Under the pieces are notes generated by a model. That model ran no database searches and was not told where the DNA came from. It worked only from the letters and a program-made list of their open reading frames with translations. From Prevotella sp. (GTDB lineage: Bacteria > Bacteroidota > Bacteroidia > Bacteroidales > Bacteroidaceae): a stretch of 64,000 nt of DNA. Made by a program: the position numbers and the translations under genes. Location of the stretch: positions 1 to 64,000 of the forward strand of contig JAGCOB010000008.1 of the NCBI GenBank assembly GCA_017645645.1, written 5' to 3'. Shown here piece by piece: positions 17,542 through 27,057 of this stretch (the stretch's first letter is position 1; each line of letters begins with the position of its first letter).

Positions 17542-17937
17542 CTATTTCTTGTGCTTCTGGTAGTAGTCCAGGCCCCTCTTGACATTCTCTTTGACGGCTT
17601 CGGAAGACATGGTGGCACCTGTCACACCGTCCACCTGTGCCTTCTGGGCTTCCTTCACGGTCATGCCGTCCCACTTGTCAAGCAGTTGTTTCTTGATCCT
17701 GGCGAAGTACTTGGGAGTCTCCTGGTTGTGAAGAGCCTCTATCTTCTGAATCTTGTTCTTCTTGATATAGATCTTCAAGGGAGTAGTACCTATGTAGCCC
17801 TCTACATCGGTGGCAAGGGAAGTGGTATTCACCACATAGACACCGTTCTCTTTCGTGATGACACCGTCATCTTTCTTGGCACCGATCCACAGAAAGGAAA
17901 GGGCAAGACATGCTATGATTACTTTCTTTTTCATCAT
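17542..17937 (-). CDS. Exported FMN-binding domain protein
   Basis: The product has 131 residues. It begins MMKKKVIIACLALSFLWIGA, an apparent signal peptide without a lipobox Cys. The rest fits the FMN_bind (PF04205) domain and includes DGVTGATMSS near residues 105-114, matching the Ser/Thr flavinylation motif known in RnfG/NqrC-like proteins (ATxS/T). Covalent FMN attachment by ApbE is known for the family; no apbE is in the window. The ATG directly follows the stop codon of the M16 peptidase gene, so the two are probably co-transcribed. The dCache operon starts 134 bp downstream. Confidence 0.8.
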   Translation of the reverse strand: MMKKKVIIACLALSFLWIGAKKDDGVITKENGVYVVNTTSLATDVEGYIGTTPLKIYIKKNKIQKIEALHNQETPKYFARIKKQLLDKWDGMTVKEAQKAQVDGVTGATMSSEAVKENVKRGLDYYQKHKK

Positions 17938-19164
17938 CTATAAAATTAGTAATTGTAATTGGTTGGTTTCAAAACAAGTTTGTGCCACGTCCTGTATTTG
18001 TGGTGCCGTAATGGCATCAATCTGTTGCAGGAGAGTATCGATATCGCGTTCTTTGTCATAATGCAGGAAACTCTTGGCAAAGTCGAGGGCGAACTGCTCG
18101 CGGTTGTCACAGGCAATGGCAATCTGTCCTTTCAACTGTCGCTTGGCAGCCGTCAGTTGTCGCTCGCTCAACGGGTGCTGCATCACACGGTCGAGTTCAC
18201 GGTGGACCAGATGGAGACACCGTTTCACGTCGTGGTGGTCACATCCGAAATACACGCACCATACACCCGTGTCACTGTAGTTGGCCATCGTACTCTCAAC
18301 GGTATAGACCAGACCGGCCTTCTCTCTCAGCGAGAGGTTCAGTCGGGTGTTCATCCCGGGACCCCCGAGGATATTGTTCAGCAGGTAGAGGGGCATGCGG
18401 CGCGGGTCGTTGAAGGCAAAGGTACGGGTTCCCAGCATGACGTGTGCCTGGTGATGCTGAAAAGCCGGAAAGTCGGAATCCCGGGGTGCCGTAATGCCGG
18501 GGTCCCGGGGTGCCGTAATGCCGGAATCCCGGGGTGCCGTAATGCCGGAATGCCGGACAACCATCTTCACCAGTTGCTTGAAGTCCACGTCCCCATAGGC
18601 AAAGAAGATGGCGTTGTCAGGACAGTAATACCGTCTGGTGAAATGCTGCGCCTGTTCAGCGGTGAAACCCTTTACCCGTTCCCGTGTCCCTAAGATATTA
18701 TGTCCTAAGGGATGGCCTTGGAAGAGCTTGTTCTCAAACTCATCATAGATCAGTTCTGCGGGAGAGTCGTTATAACTCTCGATTTCATCGCAGATGACAT
18801 CCTTCTCATGTTCTATCTCTGTGGCAGGGTAGACACTGTCGAAGACGATATCCGTCAACAGGTCGACGGCTTTTGACAGGTGTTCCTTGAGGATGGCAGC
18901 ATAGAAGATGGTATCCTCCTTGTTGGTAAACGCGTTCAGGTCGCCGCCTACACGCTCCAGACTGTTGAGGATCTGTAGGGCGGTGCGCCGGTGCGTCCCT
19001 TTGAAGGTCACGTGTTCACAGAAATGGGCAAGTCCTTCCTCTCCCACCTCCTCTTGTCGGGAACCGGTTCTGATACCGATGCCGCAGTAGACGACAGGGG
19101 ACATGGAGGGCAGGTGGATGATACGTAACCCGTTTGACAACGTATATGTGTTATATTTTGTCAT
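17938..19164 (-). CDS. M16 family zinc peptidase
   Basis: The product has 408 residues from ATG 19164 (MTKYNTYTLSNGLRI). A start further upstream at 19200 would lie beyond the promoter box at 19180-19173 and is rejected. The zinc motif HFCEH (inverse HxxEH) lies near residue 53, with a supporting Glu in DVICDEIESY. The C-terminal half is the inactive M16_C fold. M16 family members act as processing or oligopeptide proteases; the substrate is unknown. A 24-bp triplication (18474-18545) encodes three GITAPRD(S/P) units in a loop between strands, so it is probably tolerated. The FMN-binding gene follows immediately. Confidence 0.9.
   Translation of the reverse strand: MTKYNTYTLSNGLRIIHLPSMSPVVYCGIGIRTGSRQEEVGEEGLAHFCEHVTFKGTHRRTALQILNSLERVGGDLNAFTNKEDTIFYAAILKEHLSKAVDLLTDIVFDSVYPATEIEHEKDVICDEIESYNDSPAELIYDEFENKLFQGHPLGHNILGTRERVKGFTAEQAQHFTRRYYCPDNAIFFAYGDVDFKQLVKMVVRHSGITAPRDSGITAPRDPGITAPRDSDFPAFQHHQAHVMLGTRTFAFNDPRRMPLYLLNNILGGPGMNTRLNLSLREKAGLVYTVESTMANYSDTGVWCVYFGCDHHDVKRCLHLVHRELDRVMQHPLSERQLTAAKRQLKGQIAIACDNREQFALDFAKSFLHYDKERDIDTLLQQIDAITAPQIQDVAQTCFETNQLQLLIL
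18474..18545 (-). repeat. Three 24-bp tandem copies inside the M16 peptidase gene
   Basis: The units at 18474-18497, 18498-18521 and 18522-18545 differ at only two bases in the middle copy. They encode GITAPRDS/P. The GC-rich, low-complexity unit is followed by a degenerate start of a fourth copy. Confidence 0.9.
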
Positions 19165-19172
19165 TTCGGGTG

Positions 19173-19180
19173 CAAAGGTA
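19173..19180 (-). promoter_or_regulatory. -7 box for the M16 peptidase gene
   Basis: TACCTTTG on the minus strand ends 8 bp before ATG 19164, so the transcript would have almost no leader. Confidence 0.65.
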
Positions 19181-19186
19181 CAAAAA

Positions 19187-19221
19187 AGTTTATAGTTCAT
19201 AGTTTATAGTTCATAATTATT
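19187..19221. repeat. Intergenic 7-bp repeat between divergent genes
   Basis: The units are AGTTTAT, AGTTCAT, AGTTTAT, AGTTCAT, AATTATT. They lie between the minus promoter of the M16 gene and the plus promoter of the PfkB kinase. Confidence 0.8.
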
Positions 19222-19224
19222 TCT

Positions 19225-19232
19225 TATCTTTG
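19225..19232 (+). promoter_or_regulatory. -7 box for the PfkB kinase gene
   Basis: TATCTTTG lies 17 bp before ATG 19250 and supports that start over the in-frame GTG at 19232. Confidence 0.65.
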
Positions 19233-19249
19233 TGGGCAAAAATTGGAGT

Positions 19250-20215
19250 ATGCGAAAAGTTATAGGAATCGGAGAGACCGTTTTAGACATCATTTTCCGT
19301 CATGAGCAGCCTGTCAGTGCCGTGCCGGGCGGTAGCACGTTCAACGCCATCGTATCTTTGGGACGCTCTGGCGTTCAGGCGAGTATGATCAGTGAGACAG
19401 GCAATGACCGGGTAGGTCGTCATATCATCCATTTCCTGGAGGAGAACGGCGTGGATGCCACCCACCTCCATGTCTATCCGGAATCCAAGTCGCCTATCTC
19501 CCTCGCCTTCCTGAACGACCAGAATGATGCGGAGTATGTGTTCTATAAGGACCACCCTAACGACCGTATCGAATATGTCTATCCGGAGATCCATCCCGAT
19601 GACATCGTTGTTTTCGGCAGTTATTTCTCCTTGAACCCTGTCATCCGCCCACAGGTCTATGCGTTCCTGGACTATGCCCGTCAGCATGGTGCCATCCTCT
19701 ATTATGATGTCAACTTCCGCGCCTCCCATCGTCATGAGGTGATCAAGATCACACCTAACCTGTTGGAGAACCTGGAACTTGCTGATATCGTGCGGGGATC
19801 GGCGGAAGACTTTGAGATCCTGTTCAACCGCAGTGATGCCGATGCCATCTACCGTTCCCAGATTTCTTTCTACACCAAGAAATTCATCTTTACCCGTGCT
19901 TCCGAGCCTGTAGAGTTGCGGGCAGAGAATGCTTTCAAAAAACAATACCCTGTTCCTGCTCTTCAGACGGTCAGTACCATCGGTGCAGGTGACAACTTCA
20001 ATGCAGGATTTGTCTATGGAATGATCAAGAACGGCATCACCCGTCGGGAGATAGACGGTGGACTCACCGAAGCCCAGTGGGACCAGATTATCCAGTGTGC
20101 CCTGGAGTTCTCTGCCGAGTGCTGTAAGAGTATCAATAACAGTGTCTCGGTGGCGTTCGGCGACCAGAAGAAAAAGGAACTGGAAGCCGCATTAGCCTTG
20201 ATGGAAGAATCTTAA
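19250..20215 (+). CDS. PfkB-family carbohydrate kinase
   Basis: The product has 321 residues from ATG 19250 (MRKVIGIGETVLDIIF). The N-terminal glycine-rich PfkB signature (VPGGSTFNAIVSLGRSG) and the C-terminal signature GAGDNFNAGFVYG with the catalytic Asp are present. The family phosphorylates sugars or nucleosides with ATP in the cytoplasm. The sugar cannot be told from sequence, though annotation as fructokinase-like is common. The flavodiiron gene starts 13 bp later, so the two may share a transcript. Confidence 0.9.
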   Translation: MRKVIGIGETVLDIIFRHEQPVSAVPGGSTFNAIVSLGRSGVQASMISETGNDRVGRHIIHFLEENGVDATHLHVYPESKSPISLAFLNDQNDAEYVFYKDHPNDRIEYVYPEIHPDDIVVFGSYFSLNPVIRPQVYAFLDYARQHGAILYYDVNFRASHRHEVIKITPNLLENLELADIVRGSAEDFEILFNRSDADAIYRSQISFYTKKFIFTRASEPVELRAENAFKKQYPVPALQTVSTIGAGDNFNAGFVYGMIKNGITRREIDGGLTEAQWDQIIQCALEFSAECCKSINNSVSVAFGDQKKKELEAALALMEES

Positions 20216-20227
20216 AAAAATATTACT

Positions 20228-21409
20228 ATGCAAGCAATTACCAACAACATCTATTATGTGGGTGTCAACGACCGTAACAAGTCGTTGTTTGAGGGCTTGT
20301 GGCCCCTTCCCAATGGCGTGAGTTACAACGCGTATCTGATTGATGACGAGAAAGTCTGTCTGATAGACACCGTTGAGGTGGACTTTTTCACCCAGTTCAT
20401 CGAACATATCCATGAGGTGATCGGGGAACGTCCTGTCGACTACCTGGTGGTTAACCACATGGAGCCAGACCATAGCGGCTCCATTGCCCTGATCAAGAAG
20501 TATTATCCGGACATCCAGATCATCGGCAACAAGAAGACTTTCCAGATGATGGAGGGCTTCTATGGGATTGTCGATGGTACGGTAGAGGTGAAAAACGGCG
20601 ATTCCATCGAGTTGGGAAGTCACACGCTGAACTTCGTGCTGACCCCGATGGTCCACTGGCCTGAGACGATGGTGACCCTTTGTGACAACGTCCTTTTCTC
20701 TGGTGATGCCTTTGGCTGTTTCGGAGCCTTGAACGGAGGTGTGATCGATGAGCAGATCAACTGTGACACGTTCTGGTTGGAGATGGTACGCTACTATTCC
20801 AATATCGTCGGTAAGTACGGTACGCCCGTGCAGAATGCCCTCAAGAAACTGGAAGGCGTGAAACTCGACTATATCTGTGCCACCCACGGTCCCGTATGGC
20901 ACCAGTATATCGATAAGGTGGTGGCAGAATACGACCGCATGTCGAAATACGAGACAGTGCCTGGACTCGTTATCTGCTATGGTACGATGTATGGCAATAC
21001 CGAGCGTGCCGCCGAGGTCATCGCCCGTGCTGCCTCTGAGGCTGGTGTGAAGGATATCGTGATGTATAATGTCTCGAAGACCCATCATTCCTATATCATC
21101 CGCGACGTGTTCCGTTATAAGGGACTGATTGTCGGTGCTCCCACCTACAATACCGCCCTCTATCACGAGATGGACGTGCTGCTCTCTGAACTGGCAGGCA
21201 AGGACATCAAGAATCACCTGTTGGGTTGGTTCGGTTCCTACGGCTGGGCTTCCAAGGCTGTCAGTGAGATAGCCCGTTGGAATGAGGAGAAACTGCATTA
21301 CGAACCTGTAGGCGAGCCTGTGGAGATCAAACAGAGTCTGACACCAGAGACCAAGGCTGCCTGTGAGGCCTTAGGTCGAGCCATGGCAGAACGCCTGAAG
21401 GGAGCATAA
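20228..21409 (+). CDS. Flavodiiron protein (FprA-type A-type flavoprotein)
   Basis: The product has 393 residues. The N-terminal metallo-beta-lactamase-like domain carries the diiron motif HMEPDHSGS near residue 77 and further ligands (FSGDAFGCFG; ATHGPVWH). The C-terminal flavodoxin domain begins ICYGTMYGNTERAAEVI and includes VGAPTYN. Family members reduce O2 or NO using electrons from rubredoxin. A rubredoxin gene lies at 25189-25350 in this window. The role is cytoplasmic oxygen or NO detoxification, fitting an anaerobe. The gene ends before a strong terminator. Confidence 0.93.
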   Translation: MQAITNNIYYVGVNDRNKSLFEGLWPLPNGVSYNAYLIDDEKVCLIDTVEVDFFTQFIEHIHEVIGERPVDYLVVNHMEPDHSGSIALIKKYYPDIQIIGNKKTFQMMEGFYGIVDGTVEVKNGDSIELGSHTLNFVLTPMVHWPETMVTLCDNVLFSGDAFGCFGALNGGVIDEQINCDTFWLEMVRYYSNIVGKYGTPVQNALKKLEGVKLDYICATHGPVWHQYIDKVVAEYDRMSKYETVPGLVICYGTMYGNTERAAEVIARAASEAGVKDIVMYNVSKTHHSYIIRDVFRYKGLIVGAPTYNTALYHEMDVLLSELAGKDIKNHLLGWFGSYGWASKAVSEIARWNEEKLHYEPVGEPVEIKQSLTPETKAACEALGRAMAERLKGA

Positions 21410-21420
21410 ACAGACAAAGA

Positions 21421-21453
21421 GAAGTCCTGCTTTTTTGCAGGACTTCTTCTTTT
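21421..21453. terminator. Strong hairpin terminator between converging genes
   Basis: GAAGTCCTGC (21421-21430) pairs with GCAGGACTTC (21437-21446) around TTTTTT, followed by TTCTTTT. It serves the flavodiiron gene. On the minus strand it lies beyond the histidine kinase gene and may work for that too. Confidence 0.9.
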
Positions 21454-23230
21454 ATGCTGTAGGAAGTGTCAGGATAAACCGTGCTCCGGTTGTATAGCCC
21501 TTGTCAATGGCAAGGGCACCGCCTAACAGGGTGGCGATCTTAAGGCTCATCGGTAATCCTAGTCCAAAGCCTTGCTTGAAGGAGTCAATCTTATAGAATC
21601 GCTCAAAAACTTTTTCCTGATGTTCCGGGGCAATACCCACTCCTGTATCCGTGACGACAAAGCGGACACAGCCGTGGTCGGGACTCTCATGGACAAAGAG
21701 TTCTACCTGTCCCTGTTCTGTGAATTTCAGGGCATTGCTTAAGAGATGGCGGAGAATCTTGTCAATGCCACTCTCATTACTTTTGATGGTATAGTCGTCA
21801 GGGAGTTTTGTCTGGAAGCTTAGTCTCAGGTGTTTGTCGTTCTTTTTCTCCGCATCTGACATGAGATCCCGGCAGAGTGTGTTGATGGTAATGGTATCTT
21901 CCCGGCGATAGCGTTCCTTGCTCTCGTCTTGTGCTATCTCCAGGAGGTCGTTGACGATATCCGTAATGGCTACCGTGTTCTGACTGATAGCCTGTAGCAT
22001 CATGCCACGCTGTTCCTCATTCAACTTAAAATCAGGATTGGAGATAATCTGTGCATAGCCCGTGATGATATTCAGTGGAGTACGTATCTCATGACTGACA
22101 TGCTCGATGAAGGAGCTCTTCATGCGGTCGGACTCCTTCGCCTCACTCAAGGCAATCTCCAACAGCTCGTTCTGCTTGATGATCCTCTTCTGGTAACGAC
22201 GGCGAACTAGGTAACGGGAGACGATCAGGCCGAGGGCCAGGAGCAGTAACAGAATGACAATAAAGAGCCACATCTCCCTTTCCTTGGCGGCTTTCTCATT
22301 GAGTTTGGAAATACCTACCTGGGCATTGATCTCATTGATATTATTGAAGATCATATCGCTGTTCAGCGAGTCGCGGAGGTCCCTTCGCCGGTTGACTTCC
22401 TTCAAGGCAAGATTTTTCTCTCCATTCATGTCATAGATATGGATGCGGAATTCACAACGGTTAATTGCGGGAAGGTCTGGGATGTCACCCTCCAATAGCT
22501 GCAAGGCCTCATGGGTTTTCCCCTCAAAAGCCTTTTGCATAATGTCCATGATCTGATATCCGTAATTGTTATAGTCTGGAGTATTTTTGATACAGTCATC
22601 ATAGACCCTCTTTATTTGCTGAAAGTTCGTCTTCTTATTCTTGAAGAAATAGATTTCCCCTTTCAGGACGAGATAGACTTTATAGAAAGGATCGCTCTTT
22701 TTTAACAGGGCGCCCATACGCTCGTTCCACTCCCATGCCTTGTCGGGCTCCCTTGTTACTTTAAGCGAAGCCAGTTGTGCATAGGCATGAACGAGGGTGG
22801 CGGTATCTTCTGGTAACACATTCCTGACAGCTATCTCGTAATAGTGTTCGGCCATCCTGTAATTACCCCGTGTCTCAAAGATGGCACCTAAGGTGTTGTA
22901 GACCAGTTCATAGTGGTTGATTCCGTCCTCCTTCATGTCCTCCATCATATCATGAACCTTCTTGATAGCCTTATAAGACTCTCCATACTGCGTATCGTAG
23001 AAGATCTCATTCTGTCGTATCTTATAATAGGCAGTCAAGTCACCCCGTTTTTTATAATACTTTTGGATTTCAGCGGAGGCCTTGTAGAACTTCTCTTTCT
23101 GGTTGGTGCCGAAAAGCTGGTAATAGCGTTTGTAAAGACTCTGGAACGCAGTGTCTTTCTTCTCCTGTGCCACCACGAGCGTAGTGCAGAAGCAGCAACA
23201 GATAAACCCTATGAGAACTTTGCGAATCAT
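21452..23230 (-). CDS. TPR-containing sensor histidine kinase
   Basis: The product has 592 residues. The signal peptide ([17 protein letters not shown]) ends near residue 21. Helical TPR-like repeats (about 25-300; [24 protein letters not shown]) lie in the periplasm. The membrane segment ([21 protein letters not shown], about 318-338) is followed by a coiled coil, the box [11 protein letters not shown] (His near 379), [18 protein letters not shown] and [10 protein letters not shown]. It has no receiver domain and no response regulator nearby, so its partner is elsewhere. It overlaps lgt by 4 bp, so the two genes are translationally coupled. Confidence 0.92.
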   Translation of the reverse strand: MIRKVLIGFICCCFCTTLVVAQEKKDTAFQSLYKRYYQLFGTNQKEKFYKASAEIQKYYKKRGDLTAYYKIRQNEIFYDTQYGESYKAIKKVHDMMEDMKEDGINHYELVYNTLGAIFETRGNYRMAEHYYEIAVRNVLPEDTATLVHAYAQLASLKVTREPDKAWEWNERMGALLKKSDPFYKVYLVLKGEIYFFKNKKTNFQQIKRVYDDCIKNTPDYNNYGYQIMDIMQKAFEGKTHEALQLLEGDIPDLPAINRCEFRIHIYDMNGEKNLALKEVNRRRDLRDSLNSDMIFNNINEINAQVGISKLNEKAAKEREMWLFIVILLLLLALGLIVSRYLVRRRYQKRIIKQNELLEIALSEAKESDRMKSSFIEHVSHEIRTPLNIITGYAQIISNPDFKLNEEQRGMMLQAISQNTVAITDIVNDLLEIAQDESKERYRREDTITINTLCRDLMSDAEKKNDKHLRLSFQTKLPDDYTIKSNESGIDKILRHLLSNALKFTEQGQVELFVHESPDHGCVRFVVTDTGVGIAPEHQEKVFERFYKIDSFKQGFGLGLPMSLKIATLLGGALAIDKGYTTGARFILTLPTA

Positions 23231-24051
23231 ATTTTTTGTTTACGGAACATACAATAGAGACCCAATAGGATGAACGGGATGGAGAGAATCTGTCCCATGT
23301 CAAGCGGGAGGGATGCCTCAAATGCCTCTTGGATCTCCTTGGTGTATTCGATGAAGAAGCGGAAAGTGAAGATATAGGTCAGACAGAAACCGAAATACCA
23401 GCCCGTACCGATTTTCTCCGGCATCCGTTTGTGGAGTGTCCACATGATGAAGAACAGGATGGCATAGGCGATGGCTTCATATAACTGTCCGGGATGGCGT
23501 GGCATCATATCCACCCGTTCGAAAATAAATGCCCAGGGCACTTCAGACACTTTACCGATAATCTCCGAGTTCATGAGGTTACCCAGTCGGATAAGACATG
23601 CCATCGAGCCTGTGGCAATGGCGATATTGTCCAATACCGTCCAAATACCCAGTTTGGTCTTCCTCACATAGAGCCAGAGAGCTATTATCAAACCAAGGGT
23701 CCCGCCATGACTGGCCAGTCCTTCATAACCGATGAATTTCCAACCCCCTTCCGCCAGAAAACGGATAGGCAGGAACATCTCTATGACACCTTTCCCACTA
23801 GTCAGGAAATAGTCTGCCTCATAAAAGATACAATGTCCGAGTCGGGCACCAATCAGGATACCGAGGAAACAGTAAAGGAATAGTGGTTCAAAGAGCTCGT
23901 CCTTGATTTTCTGTTCCCGATAGAGTCGTCGCACCAAGAAGTATGCGGCAGCAAATCCCAACAGCCAACACAATCCGTACCAGCGGAACGGACCAAAGCC
24001 GACACTGGGATTCCAGTGGATATAATATAGTATAGTGCCTATAGTTCCCAT
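23227..24051 (-). CDS. lgt: Prolipoprotein diacylglyceryl transferase
   Basis: The product has 274 residues and about seven membrane segments. Diagnostic motifs are [22 protein letters not shown], the Lgt signature region [11 protein letters not shown], and HPGQLYEAI. The enzyme transfers diacylglyceryl from phosphatidylglycerol to the lipobox Cys of prolipoproteins; several lipoprotein genes occur in this window. The ATG lies inside a 9-bp repeat (24031-24066), so the first residues GTIGTI are encoded by repeat DNA. It sits 17 bp after ychF and overlaps the TPR kinase gene. Confidence 0.95.
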   Translation of the reverse strand: MGTIGTILYYIHWNPSVGFGPFRWYGLCWLLGFAAAYFLVRRLYREQKIKDELFEPLFLYCFLGILIGARLGHCIFYEADYFLTSGKGVIEMFLPIRFLAEGGWKFIGYEGLASHGGTLGLIIALWLYVRKTKLGIWTVLDNIAIATGSMACLIRLGNLMNSEIIGKVSEVPWAFIFERVDMMPRHPGQLYEAIAYAILFFIMWTLHKRMPEKIGTGWYFGFCLTYIFTFRFFIEYTKEIQEAFEASLPLDMGQILSIPFILLGLYCMFRKQKI

Positions 24052-24066
24052 AGTACCTATAGTTCC
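24031..24066 (-). repeat. Four 9-bp repeats spanning the lgt start codon
   Basis: Plus-strand units TATAGTGCC, TATAGTTCC, CATAGTACC, TATAGTTCC. On the coding strand they read GGAACTATA-like and supply both the ATG and the first codons (MGTIGTI). Confidence 0.85.
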
Positions 24067-24068
24067 TG

Positions 24069-25169
24069 TCAGACATTGAACCTGAAGTGCATGATATCAC
24101 CGTCCTGCACGACATAGTCCTTACCTTCGATACCCATCTTGCCTGCCTCACGGACGGCAGCCTCGGAGCCATACTGGATATAGTCGTCGTATTTGATGAC
24201 CTCTGCACGGATGAAGCCCTTTTCGAAGTCGGTATGGATGACACCGGCACACTGCGGGGCTTTCCATCCTTTCTTGTAGGTCCATGCCTTTACCTCCATC
24301 TCACCGGCGGTGATGAATGTCTCGAGGTTGAGCAGGGAGTAGGCTTTCTTGATGAGGCGGTTGACACCGCTCTCCTCCAAACCTAATTCCTCCAGGAACA
24401 TCTGTTTGTCCTCATAGCTCTCCAACTCGGCAATGTCTTCTTCCGTCTTGGCGGCAATGATCATCGCCTCGGCACCTTCCTCCTTCGCCAAAGCCTCTAC
24501 CTTCTGTGTGAAGTCGTTTCCCGACTTCGCATCCGACTCGCTGACGTTGCAGACATACAGCACCGGCTTGGCCGTCAACAGGAAGAGGTTACGGGCACAG
24601 TCCTGTTCGTCCTTGCTCTCGAATTCTACGATACGGGCATTCTTGCCTTGGTCTAGCACTTCCTTATAGGCTTTCAGGACAGACACTTCCAACTTGGCAT
24701 CCTTATTACCGGCGGCAGCCGCTTTCTCTGTCTTGGCAAGACGACTCTCGATGGTCTCCAGGTCCTTTAGTTGCAACTCCGTATCGATAATCTCCTTGTC
24801 GCGGATGGGGTCGATGGTGCCGTCGACATGGGTGATGTTGTCATCCTCAAAGCAGCGCAACACATGGATGATGGCATCCGTCTCGCGGATATTACCCAAG
24901 AACTTATTACCCAGGCCCTCACCCTTGGAGGCACCCTTGACGAGTCCTGCGATATCCACGATCTCACATGTCGCAGGGACGATACGTCCTGGATGTACGA
25001 TCTCTGCCAGTTTGGTAAGTCGCTCATCAGGAACGGTGATGACACCCACATTCGGTTCTATGGTGCAAAAAGGGAAATTGGCTGCCTGTGCCTTGGCACT
25101 CGACAGACAGTTGAACAAAGTGGACTTACCCACGTTGGGAAGTCCTACGATACCACATTTTAATGACAT
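24069..25169 (-). CDS. ychF: Redox-regulated ATPase YchF
   Basis: The product has 366 residues, the usual family length. Walker A is [12 protein letters not shown] near residue 8, followed by [20 protein letters not shown] and the ANSES-equivalent NVSES. The C-terminal TGS domain runs over the last 85 residues ([33 protein letters not shown]). YchF is an Obg-related ATPase associated with ribosomes and stress responses. It is followed by lgt and a histidine kinase on the same strand. Confidence 0.95.
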   Translation of the reverse strand: MSLKCGIVGLPNVGKSTLFNCLSSAKAQAANFPFCTIEPNVGVITVPDERLTKLAEIVHPGRIVPATCEIVDIAGLVKGASKGEGLGNKFLGNIRETDAIIHVLRCFEDDNITHVDGTIDPIRDKEIIDTELQLKDLETIESRLAKTEKAAAAGNKDAKLEVSVLKAYKEVLDQGKNARIVEFESKDEQDCARNLFLLTAKPVLYVCNVSESDAKSGNDFTQKVEALAKEEGAEAMIIAAKTEEDIAELESYEDKQMFLEELGLEESGVNRLIKKAYSLLNLETFITAGEMEVKAWTYKKGWKAPQCAGVIHTDFEKGFIRAEVIKYDDYIQYGSEAAVREAGKMGIEGKDYVVQDGDIMHFRFNV

Positions 25170-25188
25170 TTTATATTTTCGTTTATAC

Positions 25189-25350
25189 TTACTCTTCTAC
25201 AGAGAAATCATCCTTGCCGACACCGCAGACGGGGCATACCCAGTCCTCAGGAATGTCTTCAAAGGCTGTTCCAGGCTCGATACCGCTGTCGGGATCACCT
25301 ACTTCAGGATCATACACGTAACCACATACGTCGCAAATGTACTTTTTCAT
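25189..25350 (-). CDS. Rubredoxin
   Basis: This 53-residue protein starts [19 protein letters not shown] and carries CDVCGY (C6, C9) and [11 protein letters not shown] (C39, C42), the four iron ligands of a rubredoxin at the standard spacing. It is a cytoplasmic one-electron carrier. Flavodiiron proteins are its classic partners and one is encoded at 20228-21409. It sits 19 bp upstream of ychF on the same strand and 18 bp downstream of the GT9 gene. Confidence 0.95.
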   Translation of the reverse strand: MKKYICDVCGYVYDPEVGDPDSGIEPGTAFEDIPEDWVCPVCGVGKDDFSVEE

Positions 25351-25368
25351 AATGCTTCAATTTTTAAG

Positions 25369-26433
25369 TTAGACATGAGGTTTTAATGATAATATCTGAC
25401 CGATACGCTCCACGATGGTCTCTGGAGCGATACGATTCATACAGGCATAGTCGCCGCGCTGACAGGTCTTCTGTCCGTAGATACTACACGGACGACAGTC
25501 GAGGGGAATCTGGATGGCATTCTCCGAACCTTGGTTCCACCCCATAAATCCGGCATAGGGATGGGTGGCACCCCAGATGCTGACGACAGGAGTGGCGACC
25601 AGTGAGGCGAGATGCATATTGGCGGAGTCCATAGACAGCATCACGTCGAGATGACTCATCAGGATCAGTTCTTGTTTGATGGTTTCCAGCATACTGCTCA
25701 CATAGACACATGCCTTGTACTGGCTGCACCATTGTGGGAATAGTTCGTCCTCTCTTTTTCCCCTGCCGAAAAGGAAGATGCGGGCTTCAGGATATTTGGC
25801 TATCAACTGCTCGATAACTTGCTGCATCAGTCGGGGCGGATAGATCTTTCCCTCGTGAGCAGCAAAGGGGGCGATGCCGATGCATAGTTGAGCGTTGAGC
25901 GTTGAGCGTTGAGCGTCTTGTGGCAACAGACTCAGGTCACCACCGCCTTCAGGGAAGATGGAGTGGAAGTCGAGTTCCACGGGATAGCCCAGCTTTTCCA
26001 GCACGTCGGCATATTTTTGGAAAGAGGTGGGCTGTTGGATGAGTTGTTTGTTGTTGACGGATGTCAGAAGACGGCGCCCCTTCCTGTGCTTGTTGATATG
26101 TGCCACCTTGTAGGGTCCGAGGTTGAAGCGCATACGCAGGAACTCAGAACGCAGCACGTTATGCAGGTCGGCGACGGCAGTAAACTGCTTGGCAGCCAGT
26201 CGGCGATAGAGGGCGTTAAGTCCCTTGATACCATGATACTCCCGTTTCAGGTCTGCCTCCATGAACCCGACATTAGGAGCCAGATTCTCAAAGAACGGAC
26301 GGGCATATTCACGACTCAGTACCGTAATCCTCACATCAGGGTATTGGCGGGCAAGGGAATAGACCACCGGCACAGCCATGGCGACATCGCCCAAGGCAGA
26401 GAAACGGATGATGAGGATGTGTTCTTTTTTCAC
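25369..26433 (-). CDS. Glycosyltransferase family 9 (heptosyltransferase-like)
   Basis: The product has 354 residues. It starts EHILIIRFSALGDVAMAVPVVYSL, the typical GT9 N-terminus, and has the C-terminal donor-site features DSANMHLASLVATPVVSIWGATHP. Family members add heptose or related sugars to the lipopolysaccharide core at the inner face of the inner membrane. Four exact GTTGAGC heptamers (25887-25914) lie in the linker between the two lobes and encode QRSTLNAQL. It overlaps the DUF4254 gene by 4 bp, a pairing common in Bacteroidales. Confidence 0.9.
   Translation of the reverse strand: MKKEHILIIRFSALGDVAMAVPVVYSLARQYPDVRITVLSREYARPFFENLAPNVGFMEADLKREYHGIKGLNALYRRLAAKQFTAVADLHNVLRSEFLRMRFNLGPYKVAHINKHRKGRRLLTSVNNKQLIQQPTSFQKYADVLEKLGYPVELDFHSIFPEGGGDLSLLPQDAQRSTLNAQLCIGIAPFAAHEGKIYPPRLMQQVIEQLIAKYPEARIFLFGRGKREDELFPQWCSQYKACVYVSSMLETIKQELILMSHLDVMLSMDSANMHLASLVATPVVSIWGATHPYAGFMGWNQGSENAIQIPLDCRPCSIYGQKTCQRGDYACMNRIAPETIVERIGQILSLKPHV
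25887..25914 (-). repeat. Four exact 7-bp repeats inside the GT9 gene
   Basis: GTTGAGC occurs four times in a row without mismatch. On the coding strand it supplies the STLNAQ-type stretch between the two Rossmann lobes. Confidence 0.9.
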
Positions 26434-27032
26434 TTTTTATAAAGTACCGGATTCGTAGCAGGGTCGTTATACATCTTCATTTGACGGTATACCTTCATAT
26501 ATATCCGTCCTGCCTCAATGTCTTCTAACAACTGGTCGATGGAAGTGCTGAGGTCCACCTGTTGCTCTTTTAGGATATCTAGTTTAGACTGACATTTCAG
26601 GATATGCTCTTGGTCAGCGTCTTTACGTTGCGTCTGTTCTTGCATGTGCCAGATTTTCAGAGCAAGAATTGACAGGCGGTCTACTGCCCATGCAGGACTC
26701 TCCGTGTTCAGGCGGGCGGCAGGCAAAGGTTTTACGTCCTGATAGTATTTGCGGAAATAGGTGTCTATCTCCTCTACCAGGTCTGTACGGTCCTGGTTGC
26801 TGCGGTCTATCCTGCGTTTGATGGATAGTGCGTTGACGGGTTCGATATGCGGGTCACGGATAATATCCTCCAAGTGCCACTGAACCGTGTCTATCCAGCA
26901 TTTTAGATAGAGTGAATATTCAATACTTTCACGCTCATAAGGGTTCGAAATAGGAGTGTCTACGTTGTCTTTCAGGTGGTAATCGCGAATCGCCTGATTG
27001 AAAATCTTGTTGGCTTTTTCTGTAAATGACAT
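26430..27032 (-). CDS. DUF4254 protein
   Basis: The product is 200 residues, helical and soluble, and fits DUF4254 (NPYERESIEYSLYLKCWIDTVQWHLEDIIRDP, shown by its central WIDTVQWHLED and the following PAWAVDRLSILALKIWHM). The function is unknown. It is the first gene of a unit with the GT9 gene, with which it overlaps by 4 bp, so a role in envelope glycan synthesis is a reasonable inference. A TATCTTTG box at 27065-27058 gives a leader of about 20 nt. Confidence 0.85.
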   Translation of the reverse strand: MSFTEKANKIFNQAIRDYHLKDNVDTPISNPYERESIEYSLYLKCWIDTVQWHLEDIIRDPHIEPVNALSIKRRIDRSNQDRTDLVEEIDTYFRKYYQDVKPLPAARLNTESPAWAVDRLSILALKIWHMQEQTQRKDADQEHILKCQSKLDILKEQQVDLSTSIDQLLEDIEAGRIYMKVYRQMKMYNDPATNPVLYKK

Positions 27033-27057
27033 TAGCTTAATGTATTGATTATGGATG

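Noticed and set aside
18474-18545. CRISPR-like array
   Set aside because: The units are adjacent without spacers and in frame within the M16 peptidase gene.
20192-21298. Minus-strand ORF opposite the flavodiiron gene
   Set aside because: The plus strand encodes the full flavodiiron motifs; the antisense frame has no family features.
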